A program made the position numbers and the translations under genes. Below the pieces are notes generated by a model. It was given only the letters and a program-made list of their open reading frames with translations, ran no database searches and was not told the DNA's origin. Shown here in pieces: positions 10,468-22,752 of a stretch of 64,000 bases of DNA; position 1 is the stretch's first letter, and the number at the start of each line of letters is the position of its first letter. The stretch is taken from NCBI GenBank assembly GCA_020465985.1, contig JAANYP010000849.1:392658-456657 (forward strand), in the 5' to 3' direction. Source of the stretch: Centrapalus pauciflorus. Taxonomy: Eukaryota > Streptophyta > Magnoliopsida > Asterales > Asteraceae.

Positions 10468-11860
10468 ATGTCTCGTGAAGCTCTCGTACTCGGATCCGAG
10501 AACAGACCACCTGTTCTCTATCCTGTCGAGTATGAACAATGGAAATCCCAGTTTCTCAAATTTGTCGGAATGCAACCGCTTGGGAACCTAATGCTTCAGT
10601 CCATCTCTGAGGGCCCCGTGCTCTATAATCGGGAAATCGCAGCCAGACCCGAAGCTGACCCCCCTGTCCTAGCTTCTAAGGTTGAAAGAGAACCCACTAA
10701 TGACGCCGAGAGAGACAGGCAGCATGCCGATAAGAGGGCGGAGTATTTGATCTATCAGGCCCTCCCCACTGATATCTTGGTTGGCGTAGACAGCAAAATG
10801 TCTGCCAAAGAAATGTGAGACGAATTGGAAGTAGAAATGCTGGGGGCAGATCTCGTTGATCGTGCCAAAATAGAGGAAGCGAAGGCAAAGTTTACAGAAT
10901 TTCATGCAAAAGACGGGGAGTCGTTACAGGCTACGTTTACAAGGTTATGTGTGGTACTGAATGAGTTAAACAAACTGCACATTAAAAAGGACAAGGATGA
11001 CATAAACATCCAGTTCTTCTCAGCCTTAGCCCCCGAGTGGCAGATTGCTTGCCGGGCCACATGACGGGTTCTGAACATTCCTGAGGTTTCGATCAATGTC
11101 CTCTTCAAAGAACTAAAAAAGTATCAAGGGGATGTGGATCATCAGAAACAGATGGCCAATCAGCTCGCATCTTTGCTGCTATCTGCCAACACCGGTATCA
11201 AACCCAATGATTCACTAGCCTTGATCACCAACACGAACATTCCCACTCCATCCTTTGCACAAGGGTCATCTTCATCACAGAACAGGTATGCTTCTCCTCC
11301 ACGTGAGGCAATAGACGAGGAAGAAGCCGCGATTCAGGAACAAATAGCCTTGTGGACAAATCGTCTCCAACAACGATGATTTTCCAACAAGACTAACAAT
11401 CAGCTCCGCTATGACACCGGTCTGCGGAGGTACTCAGATGAAAGAATGGATGAACGATGTGATGATTATCGCCGGGATGATTATCGTAGAGACGACATGG
11501 ATGAGAGAAGGTATGACGATAGACGCGACTATCGAGATGATCGCCGTTATGAAAGGCGAGACGATAGGCGTGATGATCGCCGGGATAAAAGGAGAGAATA
11601 TGATCGAAGGGACGATCGTCGGGATGATCATAGGGACGACCGCAGAGATGATAGGAGAGAGAATGAGCAAAGGGATAGAAGAAGGGACGGTAGCTGAGAA
11701 CCTTGCCGCGCCGACAAGAGGCCGGTTGAACGAAGGGATGATAGGCCGCGGGCCGAAGAACCCAAAGGCGCCGAGGAGCGTCTCTGTTACAAATGTGGAA
11801 AACCGGGCCACTTTGCTCGGTAGTGCAACAATAAGTTTGACAGAGACGTAGGCTACTATG
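10468..11860 (+). pseudogene. gag: Copia A gag (capsid to zinc knuckle), five in-frame stops
   Basis: The frame from ATG 10468 encodes a copia-type Gag that would form the virus-like particle and bind element RNA. An N-terminal segment (residues about 20-60, LYPVEYEQWKSQFL) is followed by a helical capsid-like region and by a strongly Arg/Asp-rich tract (11446-11697, repeated RRDD units). The CCHC zinc knuckle CYKCGKPGHFAR lies at about 11788-11823, with its fourth position disturbed by a stop. Nonsense codons in this same frame are TGA at 10816, 11062, 11377 and 11695, and TAG at about 11821. The N-terminus aligns with that of copia C gag. The long continuous frame apart from these stops argues for recent decay. 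Confidence 0.85.
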
Positions 11861-12048
11861 AGAGAATGTTGGAGGCCGCGAAGAACCGACACAATGGCCC
11901 TTGTCGCCTAGGAAGATTACTGGGATGCTGAAGATACCGACGAGGAAGATGATAAGGGCAAAAATTGCTATATGGTTGATCGTCTAGGGTTGGATCATTG
12001 TGCCATTTCCACTGCTTCTAGTTCAGACCATGCTGCTGAGGGGAGACA

Positions 12049-13951
12049 ATGAAAAATCCACCAACATGTCTGATGGCTACAACCGACGATCCCGAATGCT
12101 CATCATCCGGTTCAGAGACAAATGAGGTATATTCCTGTTACATTCAAGAGCATGTAAATATTTTATCTGTACATAATGAATGTACATTGCACACACATAT
12201 TCTTGATCTACAAGCTAGGTTAAATGCTGAAACTGCAAAGTGTGTACAGGCTGAACATCTAGCTCAAACTTTAAAAGAGTCGTCTGAATTATATCAATCA
12301 AAGTGGTTAACTAATCACAATGTTATAAAACAGATATTAATCGAAAAAGTAGATGTTCAGGACAGGAATATATATCTTGAATCTTGTATGGATAGGTTAT
12401 CAAATGAAAAACTCTCGTTAAAAGAAGAAAATCTGTACTTTCAAAACAATTAGAGACAGTAAATATAGAAAATATAGACAGTTTAGAAAAATATAAAATG
12501 ATTGAAGAAGAAAGGATAAGTTTGTACTCACGAATAAAGACCCTTGACGATGCATTTTTAAAAAGGGGTCAAACAGAACAAACTATTCACTTAAATCAGC
12601 CCAAAGAAACTAGGTTTTACCATTCTAAACAAGGAATCGGTTTTAAAAATCCTAAATAAATGGAAAAGGCCCAAAAAGTTTTACCTTTATTTTATGACAT
12701 GAACTATATGGGAGCTGGGCTTAAATCTTTCTTTTTTGAGTCATCAAAAGAAGTTTTAAACCAAGAGAATGAGAAACGTGTTGAACATTAAGAAAAAGAA
12801 ATTTCTTTTCAATATGAAGAACTTAACGAGAGTTATCCTTCTAGAGTACCCACTTTAGAGGAAGACTACTTGTCAACTTATTCAGAAGCTGAATTGAAAA
12901 CAGAAACTGTAAAACCAATTCCTCAACTTTATATTCCCACAAAAGTTCTTCAACATCAAATTAATGTTTTAGAAAAGGAATTGAAGTCGTCTCAAAAGAA
13001 AGCACTTGATCTTCAAGATGCTCTTCTTAAAAGCAAAGAAAAATTGGTAAATCAAACTTTTCAACAATCTGTGGAATTAACTGTCTACAGAGAAATTTTT
13101 GACATGGTTTCTCAAAAATTGAAGGATTTTTCAAAAGAACAAACAGTTTCTCATTCCACCAAAATCCCATATGTGTCATCAAACAAAGGTAAGGCTAAAG
13201 CTGAAACTTCTTCTTTCATTTATAAAGGTGAGTGCTCAAAACCGTTTAAAAATGAGGTTTCCAAAAAGACTTAGATCCAATCCAAGTCTATTAAGAAACC
13301 CACTCACCAATAAAAAGAAAATTCTGTCAAGTCTAAATCTTCCATGCTTACTGACTCTAATCGTTTTGTTCCTACATATTGTGTAAGAAGAGTTCTTAAA
13401 ACCACCATGCTGGATTTTTCAAGTTTTTTTTTGTGAAGAAGACTATAATGCCAAGTGAATTTGTTACTAGAGATAGGATGTCTGTAATCTCTAAAGACAA
13501 TGTGTGTAACAATGTGTGTAACGATGTATCGAAATCTGTTGCTTGTTTGAAGTATTCTTTCAGTGAATTATTTAATCTATGTCCAACTCGTTATAGATGA
13601 AAGGTTCCTAAAATGAATGCTTACGTGCCATACCCTGTTAAAAGAATTCGGAAAAAGAAAATAAAAAATGTTGCATCATCAGCCTCAAATAAAATTGAGA
13701 CTTGTCAGTTGCCGAGGCCCAAAACCAAAGCAAAGGTCAAAAAGGTCTCAAAAAGTCAAAAACCAAAGGCAATTTCATCGCCTAAGGTTCCAAAGCCCAA
13801 TAAATCCAATCTTCAATGGATTCCAAAGGGTTATGCATCCAGACCACACATAAATGCTAAATGGGTTCCTAATACTGCACATGTGCCATATACATCTGGA
13901 ACTCCTAACAAAAAGGGACCCATATTGAATTGGGTACCCAAAGTTGTGTGA
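12049..13951 (+). pseudogene. Copia A gag extension: coiled coil and basic W-P-K tail
   Basis: Downstream of the zinc knuckle, broken frames encode a long helical region rich in Lys, Glu and Leu. A block reads FLKRGQTEQTIHLNQPKE, and copia C gag has a closely similar block (IKRGQTDQTIYLNQPKD), so this is part of the same protein family. The end (13613-13951) is strongly basic and carries repeated QWIPKG, KWVPN and NWVPK motifs, stopping at TGA 13949. Similar W-V-P motifs end the gag of copia C and D, just ahead of protease. Several stops and at least two frameshifts show that it is not functional. Its role in the element is unknown. Oligomerisation or scaffold function would be guesses. Confidence 0.7.
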
Positions 13952-14220
13952 TCTTTATGCAGATGGTTCTTGGTTACTTCTGATCAGGATCCGTTCTTCA
14001 ATGAAATGGCTTCTAGTTATCATAGACTAGGACCCGTTCTTTTGCTTGTCGGTTGTGCTTAAACCGACACGTTTGGCTTCTGTGCACACAACTCAGGACC
14101 CGATCTTAACTCATCATGTTTTCTGAACATCTCGGTTCACAACACGGTTTGCTTGTAAATAAACGATGGATGTGTTTGAATGCATATAATTTTTCATTAT
14201 ATGAATTTATTTGCTTTCAG
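13943..14220 (+). other. Possible gag-pol intron or spacer, copia A
   Basis: After the last W-V-P-K codon the gag frame stops within three codons. The protease reading begins right after TTTGCTTTCAG at 14220. Removing GT (13943) to AG (14220), 278 nt, would join the two in frame. The pyrimidine tract plus AG looks like a plant 3' splice site. No transcript evidence is available, so this is inference. Confidence 0.35.
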
Positions 14221-17212
14221 GCTAAATCCATTTGGTATATGGATTCGGGTTGCTCCAAGCATATGACGGGAAGAAGAGAATTGCTATCCAACGTAGTTGA
14301 ATAAAATTGCGGGACGGTAAAATTCGGGAACAACCATCAGGCTCACATTAAAGGATACGGGGACTTAGTTCTAAATAATCTAGTCATCAAGGACGTTGAC
14401 TATGTTGAGGGATTATCGCACAATCTATTTAGCATAGGACAACTCTGTGATAAAGGACTAGATGAAACGTTTAGGGCTAAGAACTGCAGTGTAAGGAGTA
14501 TGGATGGAAAAGAAATCCTATCTGGTTCCCGAAACTCTAACCCTTACACCATTGACGTAGCCAAGCTCATAGTAAAGGATAGCATTTGCCTATTATCAAA
14601 AGCCTCTTCAAAAGACTCTTGGTTGTGGCATCGAAGGTTATCCCACTTGAACTTTGACAATATCAACAAGCTGGCTGCGAAACAACTGGTCAAAGGTCTC
14701 CCTGACTTGCGTTATGAAAAGGAACATCTTTGTGGAGCTTGTGAGAAAGGAAAGATGAAACGATCATCTCACAAACCAAAGCCCGAACCATCAAAGAAAA
14801 GAGTATTGGAGTTACTTTAGATGGATTTATGCAGACCGATGCGAACCCAAAGCATAAATGGGAAGCGATATGTGTTGGTTATCGTTGATGACTATTCACG
14901 ATATACCTGGGTCAGGTTCTTGCGTTCCAAGGACGAGACAACTCAAGAAATCATAGATTTTATAAAGAGTGTCGACACCCAACAGCAGCTGTCAGTTCAA
15001 TCAATTAGATCCGAGAACGGCACGGAGTTCAAGAACTCGGTAGTTGAGGGATTCCTTCGATCCAAAGGTATTTAGCATCAATATTCTGCTGCTAGAACGA
15101 CACAACAAAATGGGGTAATGGAAAGGCGTAACCGTACGCTTGTGGAAGCCGCTCGTACAATGCTAACATACTCGAAGCTACCTCCATTCTTGTGGGCCGA
15201 AGCCGTATCAACAGCCTGCTATACACAGAATCGCTCCATTATCCATAAGCGCTTTAATAAAACTCCTTACCAACTCTTTTTGAATAAAGTGCCTTTTATC
15301 AAGTACTTACGTGTATTTGGTTGCAGGTGCTATGTGCTGGACGATAAAGATAACCTCGGGAAGTTTAACGAAAAAGCGGATGAAGCGATCTTCATTGGAT
15401 ACTCATCCAACTCGAAGGCTAGTCGCGCATTCAATACCCGAACCAGGACAGTCAATGAAAGTGTGCATGTCACATTTGATGAGTTGGCTAAACTGGCACC
15501 CGAAGTTGATCATACAGGACCTTGCATTACTCAAATGCCTGGAGACTCTTCTGCTAGCCCTACTTCCTTTTCTTCTTCTGATTTAGTTAATTTGTTGGAT
15601 CCTTTTTACGTAGAATTTTTCGGTCCTAATGCTAATGTGTCTAATGTTGTCAATAATGTAGGTAATCCTTCCAATTCAACTGCACCACAAAGTTTCTCCG
15701 CTCCATCTTCATCCACATCATACCCTCATCCATCAACATCATCCACCGATACATCCGAAGTTGAATCTACTCCTGTAATACCCTCACATATAATGCCAAA
15801 TATCCTTCCCTCACCTGAACACTCGGAAATCGAACCGGAACCAGTGGTACCATCACTTGAAACCATTGACCATGAATCATCATCCATCCCCGCTTTAACC
15901 ACTGAGATTCCAACCCGAGCACCCCTTCCACATGAGACTAAATGGACCCGAAGTCACCCAATAGATCAGATCATTGGTGATGTTTCAACTGGAGTCCAAA
16001 CACATAGGGCGTCTGCTAATGAATGTCTCTTTGCATCATTCCTTAGTATGATAGAGCCCGCTCGGTGGATGAAGCCCTAAAAGATCCAGATTGGATAGTT
16101 GCAATGCAAACCAAAACCAAAAGACCGTACAGTGATCGGAACAAAATGGATCTTTAAGAACAAACGAGATTAGAACGGCATTGTGATAAGGAATAAAGCG
16201 AGACTTGTTGCCAAAGGCTACCAACAACAAGAAGGGAGGCCCACATATAATGCTAGTACAGATATATGTCGACGACATTATATTTGGATCTACTGACAGT
16301 AAATTCTGTAAGGATTTTTCAGCCCTAATGGTGTCCAGGTTCGAGATGAGTATGATTGGGGAAATGAATTTTTTCCTCGGAGTACAAGTCAAACAACTTG
16401 AGGATGAGATTTTTGTGAACCAGTCGAAATATATTCTTGACATTCTCAAGAAGTATAAGTTAGACACTTGCACGAGTATCGCAACTCCCATGGCCTCCAA
16501 CTGTAAGTTAGACACCGATCCTTCTGGGAAAAGTGTCGATAATACAACTTACAGAGGGATGATAGGATCCTTACTGCATCTGACTGCTAGTAGGCCGGAT
16601 ATAATGTTTTCAAAATGTCTTTGCGCTCACTTTCAGGCCGACCCGAAAGAATCACACCTAACTGCAGTAAAGCATTTTTCGTTATCTTAAGGGTACACCC
16701 GATCTTGGTCTATGGTATCCAAATGGAACCGTTTCGATCTTACCACTTTTTCAGATGCTGATTTTGCAGGTTGTAGAGTTGACAGAAAAAGCACGTCGGG
16801 AGGAATACAGTTCTTGGGAGATAGACCGGTGAGTTGGTCCTCCAAAAAGCAGAATTGTGTTTCGACATCCACAGCTGAGGCTGAGTATGTAGCAGCTGCA
16901 AGCTGTTGCTCTCAAGTGCTGTGGATGAGAACACAATTACGCGATTATGGATTCTCACTCACCAATATCCCAATTTACTGCGATTCTCGGAGTGCAATTG
17001 CCATCTCTTGCAATCCCGTGCAACACTCTCGAGCGAAACACATAGATATCAGGTATCATTTTATTAAAGATCACGTAGAAAAGGGAACCATTGAGTTGTA
17101 TTTTGTTGGCACGGAATATCAACTTGCGGATATATTTACTAAAGCTTTAGACAAACCTCGTTTTCAGTTTTTTGTATCCCATATCGGCATGTTGAGTCCG
17201 CCTTCCAATTAA
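14221..17212 (+). pseudogene. pol: Copia A pol: protease, integrase, partial RT, RNase H
   Basis: In one frame from 14221 come the aspartic protease site (WYMDSGCSKHM, ~14236), the GAG-pre-integrase zinc region (WLWHRRLSHLNF ... CGACEKGK, ~14620-14750), and the integrase core with MDLCRP, VDDYSRYTW, ENGTEF and QQNGVMERRNRTL (to ~15150), through to about 15500. Stops in this frame are at 14302, 14818 and 15073. After 16080 the frame changes. RT keeps its start (ARLVAKGYQQQEG, ~16200) but jumps straight to IMLVQIYVDDIIFG (~16250), so roughly 150 residues of RT are missing. RNase H follows at 16712-17212 (FSDADFAG, STAEAEY, KHIDIRYHFI, LADIFTKAL). The element cannot make its own cDNA. Confidence 0.9.
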
Positions 17213-17900
17213 ATATCAGATATTGTCTTAAATAATTCTATTTCAATCTATCATGTTTGAAATTCCTTTATTTTAGAAAATATGTGTTATTTAAATTTAA
17301 GGATTGTGTCACAAAATTGAAACTCAATATTTCATTATCTATGTACGTTTTTAATAATTAATGATCCTGACAAATTGCTGTGTGAATTGTTCATCTCTGA
17401 GTGGGACGCAAACATAATCCAGGTTTGTCTGTATCTTTAAGGCCAAAAAGGTTCACGAACTTAATCTAAAAAAGAAAAGGAAATGATTAGGTATTTATTT
17501 GAGGGGAAGTATAGTTAGGATGTAATTTTTTATAATTCTTTGTTTCTTTTGAATTTTAATAGTTAAATTTTTGAATTTTAGGTTAACTATTTTTAGTTTA
17601 TTTTAAAGTTTAAGTTAATAGGTTAGAAAATCCTAAAAAGATTTTGTTGTTTAAATTTTATCAAAAAGCCAAAAAAATATTTTATTTTATTTTATTTAAA
17701 TTTTATTTTTGTCTTAACTTAAATGCTTAAAGAAAAGATCAAAAATATTTTATTTTTCACTTTGTTATTATCTATTTTTGTTTCAAAGATAAATACAAAA
17801 ATATGTTATAAATTGGGTTAATTTTTGATTAAAATTTTTTTTATTGATTAAGGCCCAATAGTTTATTTGTCTTGTGTGTGTGTATTGTGTGAGCAATTCG
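17213..17900. other. AT-rich spacer after pol, copia A
   Basis: No coding signal. The sequence is T-rich with TTTTA runs near 17680-17700. It separates pol from the possible internal promoter of ORF3. Confidence 0.5.
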
Positions 17901-17949
17901 GCGACCCAACACCTCTTTGGACGCGGATTCTTTCTCACCCGACCCGACC

Positions 17950-18138
17950 CATGCGCCTTTAAAAAGGTGGGTTAATCGGTCAACTCTTCTTCCTTCCACT
18001 TCAAGCTTCTTCTTCTTCTTTCTTCTTCCTTTCTGCCGACGTGAAACCACCGCACCATCCACCATTAACACCGTTCCAAGCTTTTGGAACATCGTTTTTC
18101 TCAGATTTTCTTGCATTTTTCATCTTCTGCATCATCAG
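17950..18138 (+). promoter_or_regulatory. Possible internal promoter and leader exon for ORF3, copia A
   Basis: A TATA-like CTTTAAAAAGG at 17957-17967 is followed 25-70 bases later by a long pyrimidine patch (TTCTTCTTCTTTCTTC, ~18006-18030) typical of plant core promoters. About 100 bases of leader follow, then ATCATCAG with GTAACT at 18139, a plausible 5' splice site. Joined to the AG at 19215 this would remove a 1,077-nt leader intron containing the second motif array and place the ORF3 ATG one base after the junction. It is a prediction from sequence signals only. Confidence 0.45.
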
Positions 18139-18403
18139 GTAACTTGTTTCTACCTTTATTTCAGTATTTAACTTCATATATTGCTTGTTTGATTTTCAAA
18201 ATTTTAGTGGTTTTCTCTTTTCGGTTTTTTATTTTTTTTTATTTTTAGGTAGTTTAATGTGTTTTATTTTCTTTGTTGTAGTTAGATAAAATGTTCCTTA
18301 TACGTTTTTAGTCTAGGATCTTTAATTTCATGCATTTTTGTCACAATTTTAACTGTTCACGTTGTATATTGCATGAACACATTAACTGCACTCATGCATT
18401 TCA

Positions 18404-18905
18404 GACGTCCGAATTCGGACCAAGCCCCGAATTCGGATGTTCCACTTAGATAAATTTTTAGGTTTTTCAAAATAAAAAGACCGAATTCGGTCACTGTGAA
18501 TCCGAATTCGGACCACAGTTGATCCGAATTCGGTCCTTCAAAGTAATGCCAAAATTTTCAAAATTTTATTAAGTCTAAGTGTGTTCAGTACTGTTCATCC
18601 GAACTCGGATGGGATCCGAATTCAGTCCCCATCAGAATTTTGTGTTCCATCCGAATTAGGTCCCTTTGTTTTCATTGTGTGCATCCCATCCGAATTCGGT
18701 CGACCTTCACCCACTTAATTTGAATTCGGTTCACTCATCATCATCACTTACAACCATTTCGGTCCCCATCCGAATTCGGGCCTTAATCACATATCATACA
18801 TCCGAATTCGGACCACCCTCATACATCATTTATCATGCATCATCCGGATTTCGGCCGGATCCGAATTCGGTGACACTGTTCATCCGAATTCGGTCCATCC
18901 GAAAT
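18404..18905 (+). promoter_or_regulatory. TCCGAATTCGGA motif array ahead of ORF3, copia A
   Basis: Same wording as the gag-leader array at 9738-10395. CCGAATTCGG and near variants recur, for example at 18407, 18428, 18480, 18500 and 18525, and on to about 18900, mostly as CATCCGAATTCGG. It lies inside the putative ORF3 leader intron. Having the same motif at both places within one element, and a different motif in copia C and D, suggests selection on the motif rather than chance composition. Confidence 0.75.
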
Positions 18906-19041
18906 CCAACACTTAGCATTTTTTTAAAATTTTTCCATTTTTGCATTTTCACTATAAATCAAAAAAAATCCAAAAATATTTTCTGTCCGGGTGCACCATT
19001 GATTAGAGTTAGGATTAGTGTGTGACTGAAAAAGTCTGATG

Positions 19042-19124
19042 TAACATTGGTCTCTTAATGATTGACTTTGGACTTTATTAGTAGAATTTTATTCTACTAA
19101 TAAAGACCCGATGCTTTAAACAGA
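19042..19124 (+). promoter_or_regulatory. Conserved non-coding block with 15-bp hairpin upstream of ORF3 (A)
   Basis: TAACATTGGTCTCT and GATTGACTTTGGA lie left of a perfect hairpin (19073-19105: 15-bp stem CTTTATTAGTAGAAT, loop TTT). CCCGATGCTTTAAACAGA lies right of it. Copia C has the same flanks around a hairpin of different sequence at 50910-50993, in the same place ahead of ORF3. Confidence 0.7.
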
Positions 19125-19216
19125 TCGGGCGGTTTCTATTTCACACTTATCTAGACTTCACATCAATGTCTTATCATTTAAAGTCTATTGTTCTAACTTT
19201 GATGCACCTTTGCAGG

Positions 19217-22200
19217 ATGAAGGAACCAGCTGTTGTCCTCACCCTACCCCATTCCCCCATTCCCAACAATAATGCCCAACTACCCGAAGATTCTATCCTT
19301 CCACCATCTGAGTTTGTCGAGTTCATACCCCACAACTGGCAGCTCGATGTGTCCATCCTCTCAAAAGAACCACAAACCCTCGCCTTCGACATCCTCCTTC
19401 ACCACCCCATATATTACTCCCTGTCTATCGCAATCGCCGTTCCCCAGATATACTTGCAACAATTTTGGAACCGATTGCACTTTGTTCCCGACGCCGAACC
19501 CCAATTCACTACCACCATTGACTGTGTCCCAGTCAAAATCACCATCGCTGCCATACGCCATATACTTCGCCTACCCGTCGAAGCCTATTTGCCAAGCCGC
19601 TTTCAATTTGATACCATTCCTTTGATCCAAGAAACCCTCACAGAAAGACAAACCCTGGGTTACGACGGGCCTCTTTCCAAACCGTCTGATTTTAAAACCA
19701 AGAATCTCCAGTCTCATTGGAGGATTCTGTTCGACGTCCTAAATAAATGCTTCACTGCTAAACATTCAGGCCATGACTCAGCCTCCACACAGGTCTTAGC
19801 TATGTTCACCGGCTTTGCATTCGACCGCCATGTGGACTACGCAGCATTCCTCTTCGAGGAATTGAAGAGAGTACATATCGAAAGGGGGACCAAAAGAGGC
19901 CGCAAATACATCCCTCTGCAACGTTTCCTACAACTTATCATCCAATACGCCATGGATAATGATGAGGACATTCACGAGCGGCCTGAGGCCGATGTCTACC
20001 CTACAGTGGCCATTCAGAAGCTTAATTTGCCAAAGGGGCATCGTCTGTGCCGATAATGACTATCCCTTTCTCTCTTCTTCTAAAGGCACGAGAATTGGAA
20101 AGGGTTCGGGCCTATATTCGAGAGTTTTATCCGGATGAGGCTCAGTCAGAACTGACTGAGTCTAGCTAATCTGAAGGTGAGGATAGGTTGAGTGAGGACG
20201 AGGGAGACATGGCGGAGGTACAACAATCTATTGGGATAGGTGAGCGGCAGCCAGTGTTTGTGAGTGAGGGAAAAGGCGGCGAGGCGGCAGAGGCGGCGGA
20301 TTCCGAACGAACCGTCTCTGTCGTACGAGGGATAGATATCAATTCTAAGGGTGACCGCAGCCCTATTAGCCGGACCACCCACTATAAGACCATAAGTCCG
20401 ATGGTCGAACTAACCCCCTCCACCCACTTAGCATCCTCTCTACAGGGTGCTATTTCACTCCACGGGGATACACCACATACGCCATCGCCCTCTCATTCGG
20501 AGAGTGGCGGTGTTGAACGAGGTCACACTCCTCCCCACGTGACGGAACCTCTTTCATTCACCATTCCATCCCCACAAACACACACCATGGGAGAGTGGCG
20601 GTGTTGAACGAGGTCACACTCCTCCCCACGTGACGGAACCTCTTTCATTCACCATTCCATCCCCACAAACACACATCATGCACGATGCCTCTGTGGCATC
20701 CCCAAGAGCTGCCTCCGTGGCAGCTCAACAAACTTCTGGATCTGCGCCTCCATTAGTGCAGCTAGAAATGACGGAAGGAAGACCTGAAGTGGCTCCATCA
20801 ACGCCATCCACTTCAGGCCATCTCCCCATTAACTTGGAGATGCTAACGGCAGCTCTTCGTGCTGCCGGTGTTGTTACCCGGGCTGACCTGGACACCCAAA
20901 AGGAGGCTGCTGAAGAACGTCAAACCGCCCTTCTCTCACTTATAAAGGGTAAGGGTGTCGCTTCTGAGGATCTGCCTCCACCAGGTTCCCATTCAGTCCA
21001 GATACAAATTGCAGAGCTCTCGGACAAAATCGATGCGCTGACCCGTCTTATCCTTCAAGTCCAGGAGCAGTTGAACTCCAGAATGGATCGCCTAGAGTCT
21101 GCTATAATTGAGCTTCAGTGCCGTCCTCAGGCTGAGTCCCAGAAAAGGAAACATGACGATCAGGACGACCCTGATCGCCATGAGGGGGAGAAACGCCAGA
21201 AAACTCAGTCTGAGGACCTCATGTTGATTGTAGGGGGAGCAGAGACAGAATCGACAGAGGTTCAGGGGTCAGGGGAAAAGATGCAAGAGGCTCAGGGATA
21301 CCTGATGTTAGAAGACAAGCCCATGTTCGAGGGTCCAGCTCCACTGGATCCAATGACAGCTATGGTAAAGTTCGAGCCCGTTCATGAAAAATTTGAAATC
21401 ATATTGGTGTCTGACTCAGACTCCGATACTGAGGACAACGAACCTTTAATCATTCCTAAGCCTGAGCCCGAATCACCGAAAAAATAATCATCTTCCTCCT
21501 TTGATTTCCTAAACTCACCACCACCAGCCCCACAACAAGAAATTCTTTCATCCATCCAAGCTCCCCCATCACTCAAAGTATCCCATCTAGTCCAAAGCCC
21601 GCCAAGATCTCCAAGTCCTCCCCCAGTCCAACAAACTGAACATCCAGGTCCTTCAGAAACCAAGAGGGTTGATTGCTTTGATGAAACTCCCGAAGGACCC
21701 GGTGAATATAGGAGAGATGATATGTATTGGATGGACCGCTATTCGAAGGGAAAAGTACAAAGTCTTCCACCTGAAGAGAAAGAGGAACTAAGACAAGAAC
21801 GACGGGGGACAATTATCAAATTGCTAGAAGCTAAAAAATCTGAAATAGAAGAACCCCCCGTTCAGGGCCTCAAAGAATTCCTTCAGAAGATTCCTCCTGA
21901 ACAGTTTCAGAATCCTTTCTTAGAAGAAAGATTTAAGATGGTATTCAGAAAGAAGCCTGGATCCTTCAGTAGACGCCTCCTAATGGAACTGACAAATGTA
22001 ACCAAAGCTGAACAGGCTGAATAGTATCAATTAATGTTGAGGGAGAGGAGGTCAAAAGTTTCAAAATCAAAGATAAAGAAACTCCTGACCATGACCATGT
22101 GCAGAAGAGCAAAAGTTTACTATCCTGCCTTTCAGGTAGAAAGAGAAGATGGCATGGTTGAAGAGTTCTACGAGAATGACCTGGACTTCATAAGTGTGGA

Positions 22201-22736
22201 CAACGTTGAGTTCTTACACAACTGCTTAAAAAATCATATTAAACAACGTCTCTCACATGACTGCCGTAGGTGCCCTTGTTCGAAGTATGAACCGCCGCTC
22301 GATCATCATATGCCTCAGAGACTTCCAAATGGCGATAGAGAGCGCGATGGTTAAAGTGGGCCTACGAGCACCTGAACAAGACAGCTTCCTTCTAGCCCAC
22401 CATCCTGCATACAGATTTATCTTTAGAGGAGGCCTGGGTGTCATTTTTGTAAATCAGAAGGGCTACAAAAGGTTCATGCGCTTTAAGGATCTTCCCTGTT
22501 ACTCCGACGGTACTCTCAGATTGGTTCGAGCCGCGCTTACTCAGAAAGTTCAAGATTTTGACGCTCAACCAGATCCAGAACAAAGATGCTCACCGAAGGA
22601 GATTCAGGACACCCTCAGCGACATTGACCTCCTGAACGAAAGGCTACATACGAGACAAGTGGTTAGATGTTTTGACGTCATCCTTGGACTCCGAGAATCG
22701 ACCGATCATGCCAAAGTTCCAGGTCCTCCACGTTGA
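19217..22736 (+). pseudogene. Copia A ORF3, broken
   Basis: The ATG at 19217 follows TTTGCAG by one base. The first block (to stop 20054-20056) holds PQIYLQQFW (residues ~76-84), a GYDGPLS segment and ARKYIPLQRFLQ-like sequence, paralleling copia C ORF3. Then come an acidic, Ser/Pro-rich middle, a coiled-coil-like stretch near 20990-21120, and a bipartite basic motif (KRKHDDQDD ... EGEKRQK, ~21145-21205). The C-terminal domain reads YYPAFQVEREDG (~22120) and YSDGTLRLVR (~22500-22530). A 91-bp tandem duplication at 20498-20679 and other lesions break the frame, so a product of about 1,170 residues is no longer made. I recall similar unnamed domains in plant retroelement proteins. The function is unknown, and a nuclear role is suggested only by the basic motif. 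Confidence 0.75.
20498..20679 (+). repeat. 91-bp tandem duplication within ORF3 of A
   Basis: The unit starting AGAGTGGCGGTGTTGAACGA at 20501 repeats at 20592, so the period is 91. The copies are nearly identical. As 91 is not a multiple of three, the duplication shifts the ORF3 frame. Confidence 0.9.
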
Positions 22737-22740
22737 TCGA

Positions 22741-22752
22741 AAAGGGGGAGAT
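22741..22752 (+). other. Polypurine tract, copia A
   Basis: AAAGGGGGAGAT directly abuts the 3' LTR. It is the plus-strand DNA primer site. The same 12 bases abut the 3' LTR of copia C at 54819-54830. Confidence 0.9.

Noticed and set aside
11434..11892. Minus-strand open frame opposite copia A gag
   Set aside because: Antisense shadow of the Arg/Asp repeat tract.
17841..18171. Host gene exon at the promoter-like region in copia A
   Set aside because: It lies between LTRs of one insertion and leads to ORF3; the short frames here match nothing and are best read as leader.
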